Notes: generated from the sequence alone by a model not told the origin. Positions 1 to 7,882 are shown, counted from the first letter of the stretch. The stretch: 8,174 nucleotides of DNA from an uncultured Collinsella sp. (GCA_900752275.1 CAADUS010000142.1:1-8174), one strand, 5' to 3'. Numbers and translations are program-made.

Positions 1-3
1 ACG

Positions 4-10
4 CTCTCCT
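4..10 (-). promoter_or_regulatory. Ribosome binding site of a following gene beyond the window edge
   Basis: On the minus strand the end of rimO reads GAGTAGGAGAGCGT. AGGAG at 10–6 overlaps the rimO TAG stop (11–9). Only five bases follow before the window ends, so a start codon is expected at or just outside base 1 and the two genes are probably translationally coupled. From actinobacterial and clostridial gene order, pgsA (phosphatidylglycerophosphate synthase) is the most likely neighbour; that is inference only. Confidence 0.6.
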
Positions 11-1358
11 ACTCCACAACATGACCGATAAGCTCATAGCAGAAGCTATCGGTAAACTCGACGGTCAGAATATCGCCCACGGACGCCTCGCTGGCGTCCA
101 GATGCACCGCGCCATCGGAATCGGGCGCCTGGAACCAGGCGTGACCGATCAGCTCGGCGCCGTCCTCGGTCTCCTCGATGCCATCGACGATCACCTGGGC
201 GCGCTCACCCACATGGGCTGCCGTGGCGGCAAAACCAAGCGACTCGGCCAGATCCATGGCCTCCTGGGCGCGCTCGAGCTTGACCTCCTCATCGACCTGG
301 CCCTCCATCTTGGCGGCCAGGCTGCCCTCCTCACGCGAGTAGGCAAAGACGCTCGTGTAGTCAAAGCCGACGGTGTCCATAAAGTCAATAAGGTCGCGGA
401 ACTCGTCGTCGGTCTCGGTCGGGAATCCGACCATGGCCGTAGAGCGAATCACGATGCCGGGGATGCGCTCGCGAAGGTCGCGGAACAAATCTTCGAGCTC
501 CTGGCGCGAACCGGAGCGACGCATGGCCTTGAGGATGCGGGCGTCGCAGTGCTGCACGGGGATATCGATATAGGGCAGCACCTCAGGCGTATCGCGAATC
601 GTCTCGATAAGCTCGTCGGTCATACCCTCGGGCTGCAGATAGAGCACGCGGATCCAGACGTTGTGCGGACGCACGGCCTCGGCGACGGCACGCAGCAGCT
701 GCGCCAGATTGCGCGGCGAGCCCTCGGCGACGTCCTCGTCGGCAAAGTCGGTACCCCAAATGCCCGTGTCCTGGCCGATCAGCACGATCTCGCGCACACC
801 GCCGGCAACCAGGTCGCGAACCTCGGAGATAATGCTCTCGGCATTTCGCGAATGATAGCGACCGCGAATGTAGGGGATCATGCAGAAGCTGCAAAAACGA
901 TTACAGCCATCGGAGATCTTGACGTAGGCAACGGCACCCTCAACGGTACGCTTGACCTGCGGGATATAGGCCGCGATCTCGCGCTCCACGCCCAGTACGC
1001 CATCGATGACAGAGACGATACCGTCTTCCTCATCGGCCTTCACAAAGGCCGCGACCTCGGGAAGCTCGTCGGGCAGGTCGTCGCCGTAACGAGACGGCAC
1101 GCAACCGCACATGACGATGGGGCAGGCGCGAACTCCGTCCTGCACCTCGTTGGCGAGCTCGAGCGTGGTCTCGATGCTCTCGGACGTCGCCGAGGCGAGA
1201 AACGAGCACGTGTTGACGATAGCGATATCGGCATCCTGCGGATCGAATGCCTCCTCGTAGCCCGCAGCGGTCAGCAGCGAACGCATGCGGTCGGTATCGA
1301 CCTCGTTCTTAGCGCAGCCAAGCGTGATGTAGAGTACGGAACCCAACGGAGTATCCAT
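9..1358 (-). CDS. rimO: Ribosomal protein S12 methylthiotransferase RimO (radical SAM)
   Basis: RimO adds a methylthio group to a conserved aspartate of ribosomal protein S12 in the cytoplasm, using two iron-sulfur clusters and S-adenosylmethionine. The 449 residues match the family length. The N-terminal methylthiotransferase domain (about 8–100) carries the cluster cysteines C15 (LGCAKN), C51 (VNTC) and C86 (CGC). The radical SAM motif CNRFCSFC gives C152, C156 and C159. Later motifs are YIDIPVQH (263–270), VGFPTETDDEF (310–320) and FAYSREEGS (338–346), the last favouring RimO over MiaB. A TRAM domain covers about 382–448, including HAWFQAPDSDG, which resembles the RimO 'YADAPEVDG' stretch. 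The ATG start lies 26 bases after the yajQ stop, with AAAGGA at 1371–1376, 12 bases upstream, a rather long spacing. The TAG stop overlaps a Shine-Dalgarno for the next gene. The alternative is MiaB or another MTTase; I consider this unlikely. Confidence 0.9.
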   Translation of the reverse strand: MDTPLGSVLYITLGCAKNEVDTDRMRSLLTAAGYEEAFDPQDADIAIVNTCSFLASATSESIETTLELANEVQDGVRACPIVMCGCVPSRYGDDLPDELPEVAAFVKADEEDGIVSVIDGVLGVEREIAAYIPQVKRTVEGAVAYVKISDGCNRFCSFCMIPYIRGRYHSRNAESIISEVRDLVAGGVREIVLIGQDTGIWGTDFADEDVAEGSPRNLAQLLRAVAEAVRPHNVWIRVLYLQPEGMTDELIETIRDTPEVLPYIDIPVQHCDARILKAMRRSGSRQELEDLFRDLRERIPGIVIRSTAMVGFPTETDDEFRDLIDFMDTVGFDYTSVFAYSREEGSLAAKMEGQVDEEVKLERAQEAMDLAESLGFAATAAHVGERAQVIVDGIEETEDGAELIGHAWFQAPDSDGAVHLDASEASVGDILTVEFTDSFCYELIGHVVE

Positions 1359-1384
1359 GTTGGAGAACGGTCCTTTCGAGTAAA

Positions 1385-1882
1385 TTAGCGGTAGTTGGTA
1401 AACTGCAGCGGCTGGCCGTAGTCCTGGTCGCGCAGGAACTGGATCACCGTCTGAAGCGCGTCCTTAGAGGCCGAGGTAACGCGCAGCTTATCGGCCTCGA
1501 TGGTCACCTTGACCTTGAGCTTTTGATCCTTGATGTCCTTATTAATCTTCTTGGCGGTCGCTTGGTCGATGCCTTCGACGATATGGCCGAGCACGCGCAC
1601 GGTACCGCCCGAAGCCGCCTGCGGCGCGTCCCAGGAGACAGCCTTGAGGTCGATGCCGCGCTTGATTAGCTTAGAGCTCAGCACGTCGACGATCTGCTTG
1701 GAGACGAAATCGGCCGGGGCATTGATCGTAAAGAGCTTGTCGCCCTTCGAAAGCTCGATGGAGGCGCCGGAGTCCTTGAGGTCATAGCGCTGAGAGATCT
1801 CGCGAGTGGTCTGCTGGAAAGCGTTATCGACCTCCTGCATATTGACCTCGGACACAACGTCGAAGCTGGAATCTTTAGCCAT
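1385..1882 (-). CDS. yajQ: YajQ family nucleotide-binding protein (UPF0234)
   Basis: This is a small cytoplasmic protein of 165 residues, the usual length of the YajQ/UPF0234 family. The family folds as two ferredoxin-like domains and binds nucleotides. In Xanthomonas a member is a cyclic-di-GMP effector; whether that applies here cannot be told from sequence. Conserved stretches seen are SFDVVSEV (6–13), KLIKRGID (71–78), GIDQATAKKI (104–113), IKDQKLKVKVTI (117–128), LRVTS (133–137) and the C-terminal GQPLQFTNYR (156–165). The ATG start is well supported by AAAGGAAG at 1887–1894; AAAGGA ends 6 bases upstream of the start. The gene lies 52 bases after the rodZ-like gene and 26 bases before rimO, so it is probably cotranscribed. 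A TTGACT hexamer directly after the upstream stop could belong to an internal promoter, but no convincing -10 accompanies it. Confidence 0.93.
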   Translation of the reverse strand: MAKDSSFDVVSEVNMQEVDNAFQQTTREISQRYDLKDSGASIELSKGDKLFTINAPADFVSKQIVDVLSSKLIKRGIDLKAVSWDAPQAASGGTVRVLGHIVEGIDQATAKKINKDIKDQKLKVKVTIEADKLRVTSASKDALQTVIQFLRDQDYGQPLQFTNYR

Positions 1883-1934
1883 GGTTCTTCCTTTCGGTAC
1901 GGGGAGCCTTAGTAGCTGTCGTACGAATAGTCAA

Positions 1935-3422
1935 CTAATCGTTTGCTGCCTGGCCGTCGGATGCCGTGTCGGTGCCGTCGGCAGACTGAGCATCGGCGCC
2001 GTCGGCAGACTGGGCGTCGGTGCCGTCGGCAGTATCGGTGCCGTCGTTACCCTCGCCGTCCTTGGAGTCTGTGGACTCCTTCTTGGGAACGGTAATGGTC
2101 ACGCGCGCCACGCCCGATGTCTTGGTGTCATAGCGGACCTTTTCACCGTTCTTGGTAACCGTGACATCGGAGGGCTTGGACGTGGTGATCTCGATCGAGG
2201 ACTCGGGCGTGTACTCCTGCTCAAAGGGACCGGTCGCCTGGGCGCCGTAGACCGATTTGCCGTCGACCTTGACCTCAATCCAGGCGGTCTTGCCCTTGGC
2301 AACGGAAACCTTGACCTTGATGACCTCGTCCTCTTCCTTTTTTACCGTCGCCTTGGCGGCATCGGAATCGGCAGAATCCGTCGCATCGTCGGTGCCTTCA
2401 TCCTCATCAACGGATTCGGTCTTCTTGGAAGACTTCTTGGTCGTCGTCTTGGTGGCCGCGGGCGTCTCGGGCGTCGGCTCGGGTGCAGAAGAGCCGCAGC
2501 CACGCAGGAGGACCACGATGAGCAAAATCAGCAAAAGTGCCACGGCACCGATGCCGGCGTAGATGATGCGCGGATCGAGACCATTGTTCTGAGGAGCACG
2601 TCCACCGCCGCATCCGCGATTGGAGCCGCCACGGCCATTCCCCTGAGGCATACGGCCGCGACCGCTATCGGGACGACCACGATAGCCGCCCTGGCGCTGT
2701 GAGCCACGCTGGCCCGAACGCGGCGCAAGCTCACCACGGTTCTGATACCCACGCTGGTCAGAGCGAGGCGCCGAAGAGCGCTGCCCGTAAGGCTGCGATT
2801 GGGAACGGAGGCGCGGCGTCACCTGCGTGGTATCGGCGTAGGCATATCCACCGCGGGAACGCCCGGCAGAAACTCCGCGATAACCACGACCGGAGTAGCC
2901 ACCGTCGCCGTAACCGGCGCGAGGATCGCGACTCAACCCGCGAGCGGCGGGAAGCGCGCGGTCATCCGGCATGGGCGTACTGCGAAAGCGATCTCGCTGA
3001 GAACGAATCTCCTCGCTAGAGCCCGTCTCGGTGATATAACCAGCCTGCGGAGGACGCTGGCCGTACCGCGTCGAGCGTCCTCCCTGAACCATCAGAAAGC
3101 GTCCGTTATCGACCGACGAACGCGAGTTAACGTAGCCGGCAGCATCCTGAAAACGACCGCCCTGCTGCGAGGTCTCGCGTTCATATGCCATGAGGTCGTC
3201 AAAATAAGCGTTGACGACCTCGCGCGGGTTAAGCCCCAAAAAACGAGCGTAGCTCGAAATCATGCCCTGCGCATAGCCACGCGGGGGCATCGATGCAAAG
3301 TTACCGGTCTCGAAAAACTCGATGATCTGCGGCCTGATTTTGATGGTGTTGGCGACCTGCTGGATGGAAAGGCCCATCCGGCGACGCTGCTCGAGCAGCA
3401 TGTCACCAAAGCGTGCAGCCAT
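1935..3422 (-). CDS. rodZ: RodZ-like membrane protein with HTH domain, RG-rich linker and DUF4115-type domain
   Basis: RodZ proteins are bitopic membrane proteins that couple MreB to the cell wall elongation machinery. Order here: an HTH_25/Xre-like domain (about 5–75: GDMLLEQRRRMGLSIQQVA, then PPRGYAQGMISSYARFLGL); a variable stretch; an Arg/Gly/Tyr/Gln-rich, probably disordered cytosolic region (140–285) with eleven RG dipeptides; a transmembrane helix (286–307); a Thr/Lys then Asp/Glu-rich stalk (310–365); an outside beta domain of RodZ C-terminal (DUF4115) type (366–446); and an acidic tail with DGTDAQSA repeats (452–495). At 495 residues it is much longer than E. coli RodZ (about 337); the RG region and the tail account for the excess. 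The ATG overlaps the ftsK TGA as TGATG, with GGAGGA five bases upstream, so translation is coupled to ftsK. Whether it has RodZ function in an organism that may lack MreB is unknown; the architecture is clear, the gene name less so. Confidence 0.85.
   Translation of the reverse strand: MAARFGDMLLEQRRRMGLSIQQVANTIKIRPQIIEFFETGNFASMPPRGYAQGMISSYARFLGLNPREVVNAYFDDLMAYERETSQQGGRFQDAAGYVNSRSSVDNGRFLMVQGGRSTRYGQRPPQAGYITETGSSEEIRSQRDRFRSTPMPDDRALPAARGLSRDPRAGYGDGGYSGRGYRGVSAGRSRGGYAYADTTQVTPRLRSQSQPYGQRSSAPRSDQRGYQNRGELAPRSGQRGSQRQGGYRGRPDSGRGRMPQGNGRGGSNRGCGGGRAPQNNGLDPRIIYAGIGAVALLLILLIVVLLRGCGSSAPEPTPETPAATKTTTKKSSKKTESVDEDEGTDDATDSADSDAAKATVKKEEDEVIKVKVSVAKGKTAWIEVKVDGKSVYGAQATGPFEQEYTPESSIEITTSKPSDVTVTKNGEKVRYDTKTSGVARVTITVPKKESTDSKDGEGNDGTDTADGTDAQSADGADAQSADGTDTASDGQAAND
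1971..2036 (-). repeat. Tandem coding repeat, 24+24+18 bases, in the RodZ-like C-terminal tail
   Basis: Units at 1971–1994 and 1995–2018 (24 bases each, encoding DG-T/A-DAQSA) are followed by a shortened unit at 2019–2036 (DGTDTA), and the next bases start a further partial copy. Units keep the reading frame, and the two 24-base units differ at only a few positions. Such in-frame tandem repeats commonly vary in copy number between strains by slippage. Confidence 0.8.
2568..3005 (-). other. Coding segment for an Arg/Gly-rich disordered region of the RodZ-like protein
   Basis: Residues 140–285 are dominated by R, G, S, Q, Y and P. RG dipeptides begin at residues 161, 179, 182, 190, 224, 229, 239, 248, 255, 264 and 269, and tyrosines often sit next to them (GGYSGRGYRG, QRGYQNRG, GGYRGR). 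The segment has no predictable fold, carries a strong net positive charge and lies on the cytosolic side directly before the membrane helix. Similar RGG/RGY composition is known from RNA-binding and phase-separating proteins, but no activity can be assigned from sequence alone. Confidence 0.8.
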
Positions 3423-6202
3423 CAGAATCCTCCAAACTCACGATCTTCACGTGCCATCTCGGCGTCGACAGACTCCAGCGCGGCAAGCCCCTCCTCATCC
3501 AGCAGGACCTCGCGCGGCTTAGAGCCGTCGGGTGGGCCGACGACACCCTTCTCTTCCAGCATGTCCATAATACGCCCGGCGCGTGCATAGCCAACCTTAA
3601 GGCGGCGTTGCAGGCCAGATGTGGAGCCAAGCTGCGATTCCACCACAATATGGGCGGCCTCCCAGATAAGCGGGTCGTCATCTTGCGGCTCGGCAACGCC
3701 CGTGCGAACAATGCCGCCGCCACCAGCCATAGACATGGAAGCGGGCGCCACAGCAGACAGAATCTCCTCGTGATAGTCGGGCTCGCTTTGCGACTTAACG
3801 AACTCGACGATCTCGTTGATCTCATCGTCCGAGACAAAGCAGCCCTGGATACGGCGGGGCTTGCCCCAGTCGACCTTGGAGAACAGCATGTCGCCCAAAC
3901 CAGTAAGCTTTTCGGCGCCCATCTGGTCGATAATGACGCGGGAATCGATGCCCGTAGCCACGTTAAAAGCAATACGGTTGGTGATGTTGGCCTTAATAAG
4001 GCCCGTCACCACGTTGGAGCTGGGGCGCTGCGTAGCCACGATAAGGTGAATACCGGCGGCGCGGCCCAGCTGGGCGATACGGACGATCGAGGCCTCGACA
4101 TCCTTGCCGGCGACCATCATCAGGTCCGAAAGCTCGTCGATGATGATGACCAGGTAGGGCATCTTTTGCGGTGGGTTATCGTAATGCTCAAACTCGCCGG
4201 CGGCCTGCTTTTCGTTATACGTCGAGATCTTGCGAACGTTGAGGCGCTCGAACACCTTCAGGCGACGCTCCATCTCGGACACGGCCCACTGCAGCGCACT
4301 GGCAGCCTGCTTGGGCTCGGTCACCACGGGCACGTAGAGATGCGGCAGGCCGGTATAGCCCGCAAGCTCGACGCGCTTGGGGTCGACCATGATCAGGCGA
4401 ACGTCCTCGGGAAGGGCGCGCATGAGCAAGGTCGTGATGATGGAGTTGATCATGACCGACTTACCGGAACCGGTGGTACCGGCAATCAGCAAGTGGGGCA
4501 TCTTAGCGAGGTCGGCGACAACCGGAGTGCCCTCGGCATCGCGACCGATGGCCAGCTCGAGCGGGCCACCCTTCACATAGGGAAGCACGTCGCCCAGGTT
4601 GACGTTCTGACGCTTGCGATTGGGGATCTCGATGCCCACGAGCGAGGTGCCGGGAATCGGCGCGAAAATGCGCACCGACTGGGCGGCAAGCGAAAGCGCG
4701 ATATCGTCCTCGAGGCTCGAGATCTTGCTCACGCGCTCGCCCTCGCCGGGCTGCAGCTTAAAGGTCGTGACCGTGGGGCCGGCAATCCAGCCGACGACGC
4801 GAGCGCTACGGCCAAACTCGAGCAGGGTAGACTGCAACGACTCGGCAGTCTGTTCCAGTTCCTTATCAGAAGACGCGGAGGACGCCGACTGCGGATTGGC
4901 GTGCAGGATTTCGAGCGGCGGGAGCTTGAGGCCGTCTTCTTGTTCGCCCTCGACACCGGCAGCAGTACCGTCCGCTCCCCCATCACCGGCTGCAACAGGA
5001 GCAGCTGAAGTCGTAGAGCTGGAGGCATCGGCAACCTTGGGATGCTTTAGGAAGTCGGGAATCTGCGGAGCTGCCGAAACGGGATTCACGGCAAACGGCG
5101 GTTCTGACTCGTCAGCATTGTCCGGGTCGTCTTCTATCGAAAACTGTCCGGTGACCTGTCCTGCCTTGGCACGGCGACGCGGCAGCAAGGTTGTCTTGGC
5201 GGTCTCGAGCGGAGTCTCGTCGTCCTCGTCATCGCCCTCGGTGAGTTCGATTTCGCTATCGGACCAAGACGGGTCGGGCTCGCTCGTGTTGAGCTTGGGC
5301 GCAGCCTTGCCCTTCTTGGCATGGCGACGCGGCAGCAGCGTGGTCTTGGCGCGCTCGGCCTCCACGGCCTCGGAGACGTCGACAAACGGGTCATCGTCCT
5401 CGTCATCATCCAAAACCGGGTCGGCATCGCCTCCCATGACCGTGGTCACCGCGGCATCAGTTCCCTTCTGGCGCAGAATGCTCAGGTGCGGACGGGCGAC
5501 GCCGGGAACCGACAGGGCCTCTTCGTCGCCCCACGGGCTCACATTGACATCGGCACGACGGCGCTCGGCAAAATCGGCGGCTCGATCGCGTGCGGAGCGC
5601 AAAACGCCGCCCACCGAAAAGCCGATAATGACCAGGCCAACGACGACAAGCCCAAGCAAGACAACCATGGCAATAGGTTTACCCAGGGCGTTTTGCAAGG
5701 TACTTGCGATAAAGGCGCCAATGTATCCGCCCGACGCAGATAGGTTTTGCGGCGTAAACATGAGGTCGCACGAATCGCTCGTGCCCGGCACCATCAGCGA
5801 CAGGATAGAGACAATGGCCACAAACACCACGGCGCCACCCGCGACCGAGCGAATGTTGAGCGGCGAGTCCTCACCCAAAAAGAGCGTGGCGGCAAACAGC
5901 AAGATGACGATCGGCAGCACGTAGGCGCCCAGGCCAAAGCCAAGGTGGTAGAAACCGGCAACCGCAGCTGTCACGGGCGCCGTTGCCGGGGAAATCACGG
6001 CAATAAAGGACGCAATCGCCAAAACGGCAATGACCACGCCGGCGATATCGCGATTGGCCGAAGGCTCGACCAGGGGCTCGAACTCATCGAACTCGGACTC
6101 GTGGCCCTTATTGGCACGCAGATGGGAACCGGCACCCTTAGCAGATGCCGGTTGGTTGTTGGCTTTGTTGCCTTTGGCGTTTTGTGCAGATCCGCGCGCC
6201 AA
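3422..6202 (-). CDS. ftsK: DNA translocase FtsK/SpoIIIE
   Basis: FtsK is a hexameric ATP-driven pump at the division septum that clears chromosomal DNA and assists XerCD dimer resolution. The 926 residues show a short basic cytosolic start, about four membrane helices (near 52–71, 88–109, 118–138 and 176–199), a long acidic and Pro/Ala/Ser-rich linker (about 200–425), an alpha domain (about 430–545), the RecA-like beta motor and a C-terminal winged-helix gamma domain (about 843–905, with GYARAGRIMDMLEEKGVVG) for DNA orientation signals. Walker A is GTTGSGKS (575–582), Walker B LVIIIDE (684–690), followed by ATQRPS (723–728). The start is TTG, chosen because GGAGG at 6209–6213 lies six bases upstream and no competing ATG fits; this also leaves only one base after the rnj stop. 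The linker holds a duplicated KTTLLPRR module. The TGA stop shares its A with the next ATG. Confidence 0.96.
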   Translation of the reverse strand: MARGSAQNAKGNKANNQPASAKGAGSHLRANKGHESEFDEFEPLVEPSANRDIAGVVIAVLAIASFIAVISPATAPVTAAVAGFYHLGFGLGAYVLPIVILLFAATLFLGEDSPLNIRSVAGGAVVFVAIVSILSLMVPGTSDSCDLMFTPQNLSASGGYIGAFIASTLQNALGKPIAMVVLLGLVVVGLVIIGFSVGGVLRSARDRAADFAERRRADVNVSPWGDEEALSVPGVARPHLSILRQKGTDAAVTTVMGGDADPVLDDDEDDDPFVDVSEAVEAERAKTTLLPRRHAKKGKAAPKLNTSEPDPSWSDSEIELTEGDDEDDETPLETAKTTLLPRRRAKAGQVTGQFSIEDDPDNADESEPPFAVNPVSAAPQIPDFLKHPKVADASSSTTSAAPVAAGDGGADGTAAGVEGEQEDGLKLPPLEILHANPQSASSASSDKELEQTAESLQSTLLEFGRSARVVGWIAGPTVTTFKLQPGEGERVSKISSLEDDIALSLAAQSVRIFAPIPGTSLVGIEIPNRKRQNVNLGDVLPYVKGGPLELAIGRDAEGTPVVADLAKMPHLLIAGTTGSGKSVMINSIITTLLMRALPEDVRLIMVDPKRVELAGYTGLPHLYVPVVTEPKQAASALQWAVSEMERRLKVFERLNVRKISTYNEKQAAGEFEHYDNPPQKMPYLVIIIDELSDLMMVAGKDVEASIVRIAQLGRAAGIHLIVATQRPSSNVVTGLIKANITNRIAFNVATGIDSRVIIDQMGAEKLTGLGDMLFSKVDWGKPRRIQGCFVSDDEINEIVEFVKSQSEPDYHEEILSAVAPASMSMAGGGGIVRTGVAEPQDDDPLIWEAAHIVVESQLGSTSGLQRRLKVGYARAGRIMDMLEEKGVVGPPDGSKPREVLLDEEGLAALESVDAEMAREDREFGGF
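3423..3433 (-). promoter_or_regulatory. Shine-Dalgarno deciding the rodZ-like start
   Basis: GGAGGA at 3433–3428 lies inside the last ftsK codons, five bases before the ATG at 3422–3420. It fixes the start at the TGATG overlap and implies coupled translation by terminating or reinitiating ribosomes. Confidence 0.85.
5156..5350 (-). repeat. Duplicated linker module (AKTTLLPRR) within ftsK
   Basis: AKTTLLPRRHAKKGK (residues 285–299, bases 5306–5350) and AKTTLLPRRRAKAGQ (335–349, bases 5156–5200) are spaced exactly 50 residues apart. Each follows an acidic cluster (DDDEDDD at 265–271, and EGDDEDDE at 322–329), so the unit is acidic cluster, short spacer, then basic TTLLPRR. The DNA is similar as well (GGCATGGCGACGCGGCAGCA versus GGCACGGCGACGCGGCAGCA on the plus strand), consistent with an internal duplication. 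Confidence 0.85.
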
Positions 6203-6213
6203 ACTAAACCTCC
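6203..6213 (-). promoter_or_regulatory. Shine-Dalgarno deciding the ftsK TTG start
   Basis: GGAGG at 6213–6209 is within the final rnj codons, followed by TTTAGT and then TTG at 6202–6200. The rnj stop TAG (6206–6204) lies in this spacer. The strong site at ideal distance supports the rare TTG start and coupling to rnj translation. Confidence 0.85.
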
Positions 6214-7874
6214 ATGACGACCGGGATGATCATCGGACGGGTGCGCGTACGGCTCCAGATAAAGTTGGAGAGCGAATCGCGCACGGCTTTGCGAATGGCA
6301 TCGGAGCCGCTGCTGGTAAAGGTAAACTTACCCTTCTCGATCGTTTTCATGATGGCTGCTGAGGCATCCTCGGAGAACTGGTCGTCGATGGCAAACGAAA
6401 CACCGCGGCCCGAGAACTCGATAGCCTCGATCTTCTTATGCTTGAGCGAGACGATGGCAACGGCCGTGACCATACCGTCATTGGCGAGCTTTTGGCGATC
6501 GCGCAGGACAATGGGGTCGGTGTCGCCGATGCGCAGACCGTCAACATAGACGACGCCGGACTCGACGGGCGTACCGCGCTTGACGATACCGCCACGCATC
6601 TCGAGCGTGTCGCCGTTATCGAGGATAAAGATGTGATCATCCTTGATGCCCATCTTACGAGCAAGCTGGGCATGGGCGCGCAGATGCACGGCCTCGCCGT
6701 GAACCGGCATAAAGTAGGTGGGCTTGGCCATGGCCATGAGGAGCTTGAGTTCCTCCTGGCTGCCGTGCCCCGAGACGTGAACGAGGGCGCGGGACTTATC
6801 CCAGACGTCGCAGCCAAGCTTGGCCAGGCTGTTGACGACCTGCTGAACGGCCTTCTCGTTGCCGGGAACGGGAGTTGCCGAGAGAATGACGGTATCGCCT
6901 TCGTGGATAGAAAGCGTCTTGTGCTCGCCGTTGGCCATGCGGGACAGGGCCGACAGCGGCTCGCCCTGCGAACCGGTGCACATGACGACGATCTTGTCGT
7001 CGGGCAGGTTATCGATATCGAAGGCATCGATGATATCGGCATCGTCGATGTTGAGGTAGCCCAACTCGCGCGCCACGCGGGTGTTGGTGAGCATGGAACG
7101 TCCAGTCACGACGACCTTGCGGCCGCACTTGCGGGCGGCGTCGCAGATCTGCTGCAGGCGATGGATGTGGCTCGAGAACGACGCGACGAACACGCGACCC
7201 GGGGCGTTCTTGATGGCATGCAGCAGGTTGGGACCAACCTCGGCCTCGGACTTGGTAAAGCCCGGAACCGTGGCGTTGGTGGAGTCGGAAAGCAGCAGGT
7301 CGATGCCCTGCTTGGCAAAGCGGCTGATGGCGGCATAGTCGGGCGTGACGCCGTCGATGGGCGTCTGATCGAGCTTAAAGTCACCCGTGTGCATAACGGT
7401 GCCCTGGTTGGTGCGAATGAACACGCCCAGTGCACCCGGAATGGAGTGCGTCATGGAGAAGAAATCGAGCGAGATGCCACCGAGATTGACATGGCTTCCG
7501 CCCTTGACCTCGCGGAACTTAGGTGCGCGGATGCGGAACTCGGAGAGCTTGCCCTCGATAAAACCGAGCGTCAGCTTGCTCGAGAAGATGGGCACCTTGT
7601 TGTTGAGATCCTGCAGCAGATACGGAAGCGAACCGGTGTGGTCCTCGTGGCCGTGGGTGACGACGATACCGCGGAGCTTCTCCTCGTTCTCCAGAACATA
7701 GGTGTAGTCGGGAAGCACCAGGTCGATACCAGGCTGGGAGTCATCCGGGAACATGAGGCCGGCGTCGACGAGCACCATGTCGTCGCCGTACTCGAAGACC
7801 GTCATGTTCTTGCCGATGCCGTCAAGGCCGCCGAGCGGGATGATCTTCAAGGGAGATGATTTTTTAGCTGCCAT
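6204..7874 (-). CDS. rnj: Ribonuclease J (beta-CASP metallo-beta-lactamase)
   Basis: RNase J is a zinc-dependent 5'-to-3' exonuclease and endonuclease for mRNA decay and rRNA maturation in the cytoplasm. From the chosen start it has 556 residues, essentially the length of B. subtilis RNase J1. Metallo-beta-lactamase motifs seen: GLDGIGKNM (16–24), THGHEDH (73–79, metal-binding H74, H76, D78, H79), H143 in MTHSIPGA, D165 in HTGDFK, and H392 in MPVHGEA. The beta-CASP part shows SDSTNA (196–201), SSHIHR (234–239), VVTGRSM (255–261), CTGSQGEP (299–306) and SGHGSQEE (368–375). A C-terminal domain follows to VVMEV. The reading frame is open 51 codons further up, but the family begins at the ATG at 7874 (MAAKKSSPLKIIPLGG) and the extension is Cys-rich and unlike RNase J. 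AAAGGA at 7889–7894 is 14 bases upstream, a long spacing, and lies in a hairpin. The next gene, ftsK, follows after one base. Confidence 0.96.
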   Translation of the reverse strand: MAAKKSSPLKIIPLGGLDGIGKNMTVFEYGDDMVLVDAGLMFPDDSQPGIDLVLPDYTYVLENEEKLRGIVVTHGHEDHTGSLPYLLQDLNNKVPIFSSKLTLGFIEGKLSEFRIRAPKFREVKGGSHVNLGGISLDFFSMTHSIPGALGVFIRTNQGTVMHTGDFKLDQTPIDGVTPDYAAISRFAKQGIDLLLSDSTNATVPGFTKSEAEVGPNLLHAIKNAPGRVFVASFSSHIHRLQQICDAARKCGRKVVVTGRSMLTNTRVARELGYLNIDDADIIDAFDIDNLPDDKIVVMCTGSQGEPLSALSRMANGEHKTLSIHEGDTVILSATPVPGNEKAVQQVVNSLAKLGCDVWDKSRALVHVSGHGSQEELKLLMAMAKPTYFMPVHGEAVHLRAHAQLARKMGIKDDHIFILDNGDTLEMRGGIVKRGTPVESGVVYVDGLRIGDTDPIVLRDRQKLANDGMVTAVAIVSLKHKKIEAIEFSGRGVSFAIDDQFSEDASAAIMKTIEKGKFTFTSSGSDAIRKAVRDSLSNFIWSRTRTRPMIIPVVMEV

Positions 7875-7882
7875 AGGTGAGT

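Noticed and set aside
21..1388. Plus-strand open frame of 455 codons opposite rimO
   Set aside because: It is an antisense shadow caused by GC-rich codon usage. Its product has no recognisable motif, while the minus strand holds a complete RimO.
1919..1926. Eight-base palindrome TCGTACGA between the rodZ-like gene and yajQ
   Set aside because: Too short and expected by chance; no supporting context.
1900..1934. Possible yajQ promoter with -35 TTGACT directly after the rodZ-like stop
   Set aside because: The -35 is good, but at 16–18 bases the -10 would be CTAAGG, TAAGGC or similar, too far from TATAAT to claim.
3413..5008. Plus-strand open frame of 531 codons opposite ftsK
   Set aside because: Its product is His/Leu/Gly/Asp-rich without domains, and the opposite strand encodes the conserved FtsK motor.
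4614..5924. Plus-strand Ser-rich open frame opposite the ftsK linker
   Set aside because: The Ser richness mirrors acidic and Ala codons of the minus strand; no ribosome binding site or conserved motif.
6438..7859. Plus-strand open frame of 473 codons opposite rnj
   Set aside because: Antisense of the highly conserved RNase J frame; no motif of its own.
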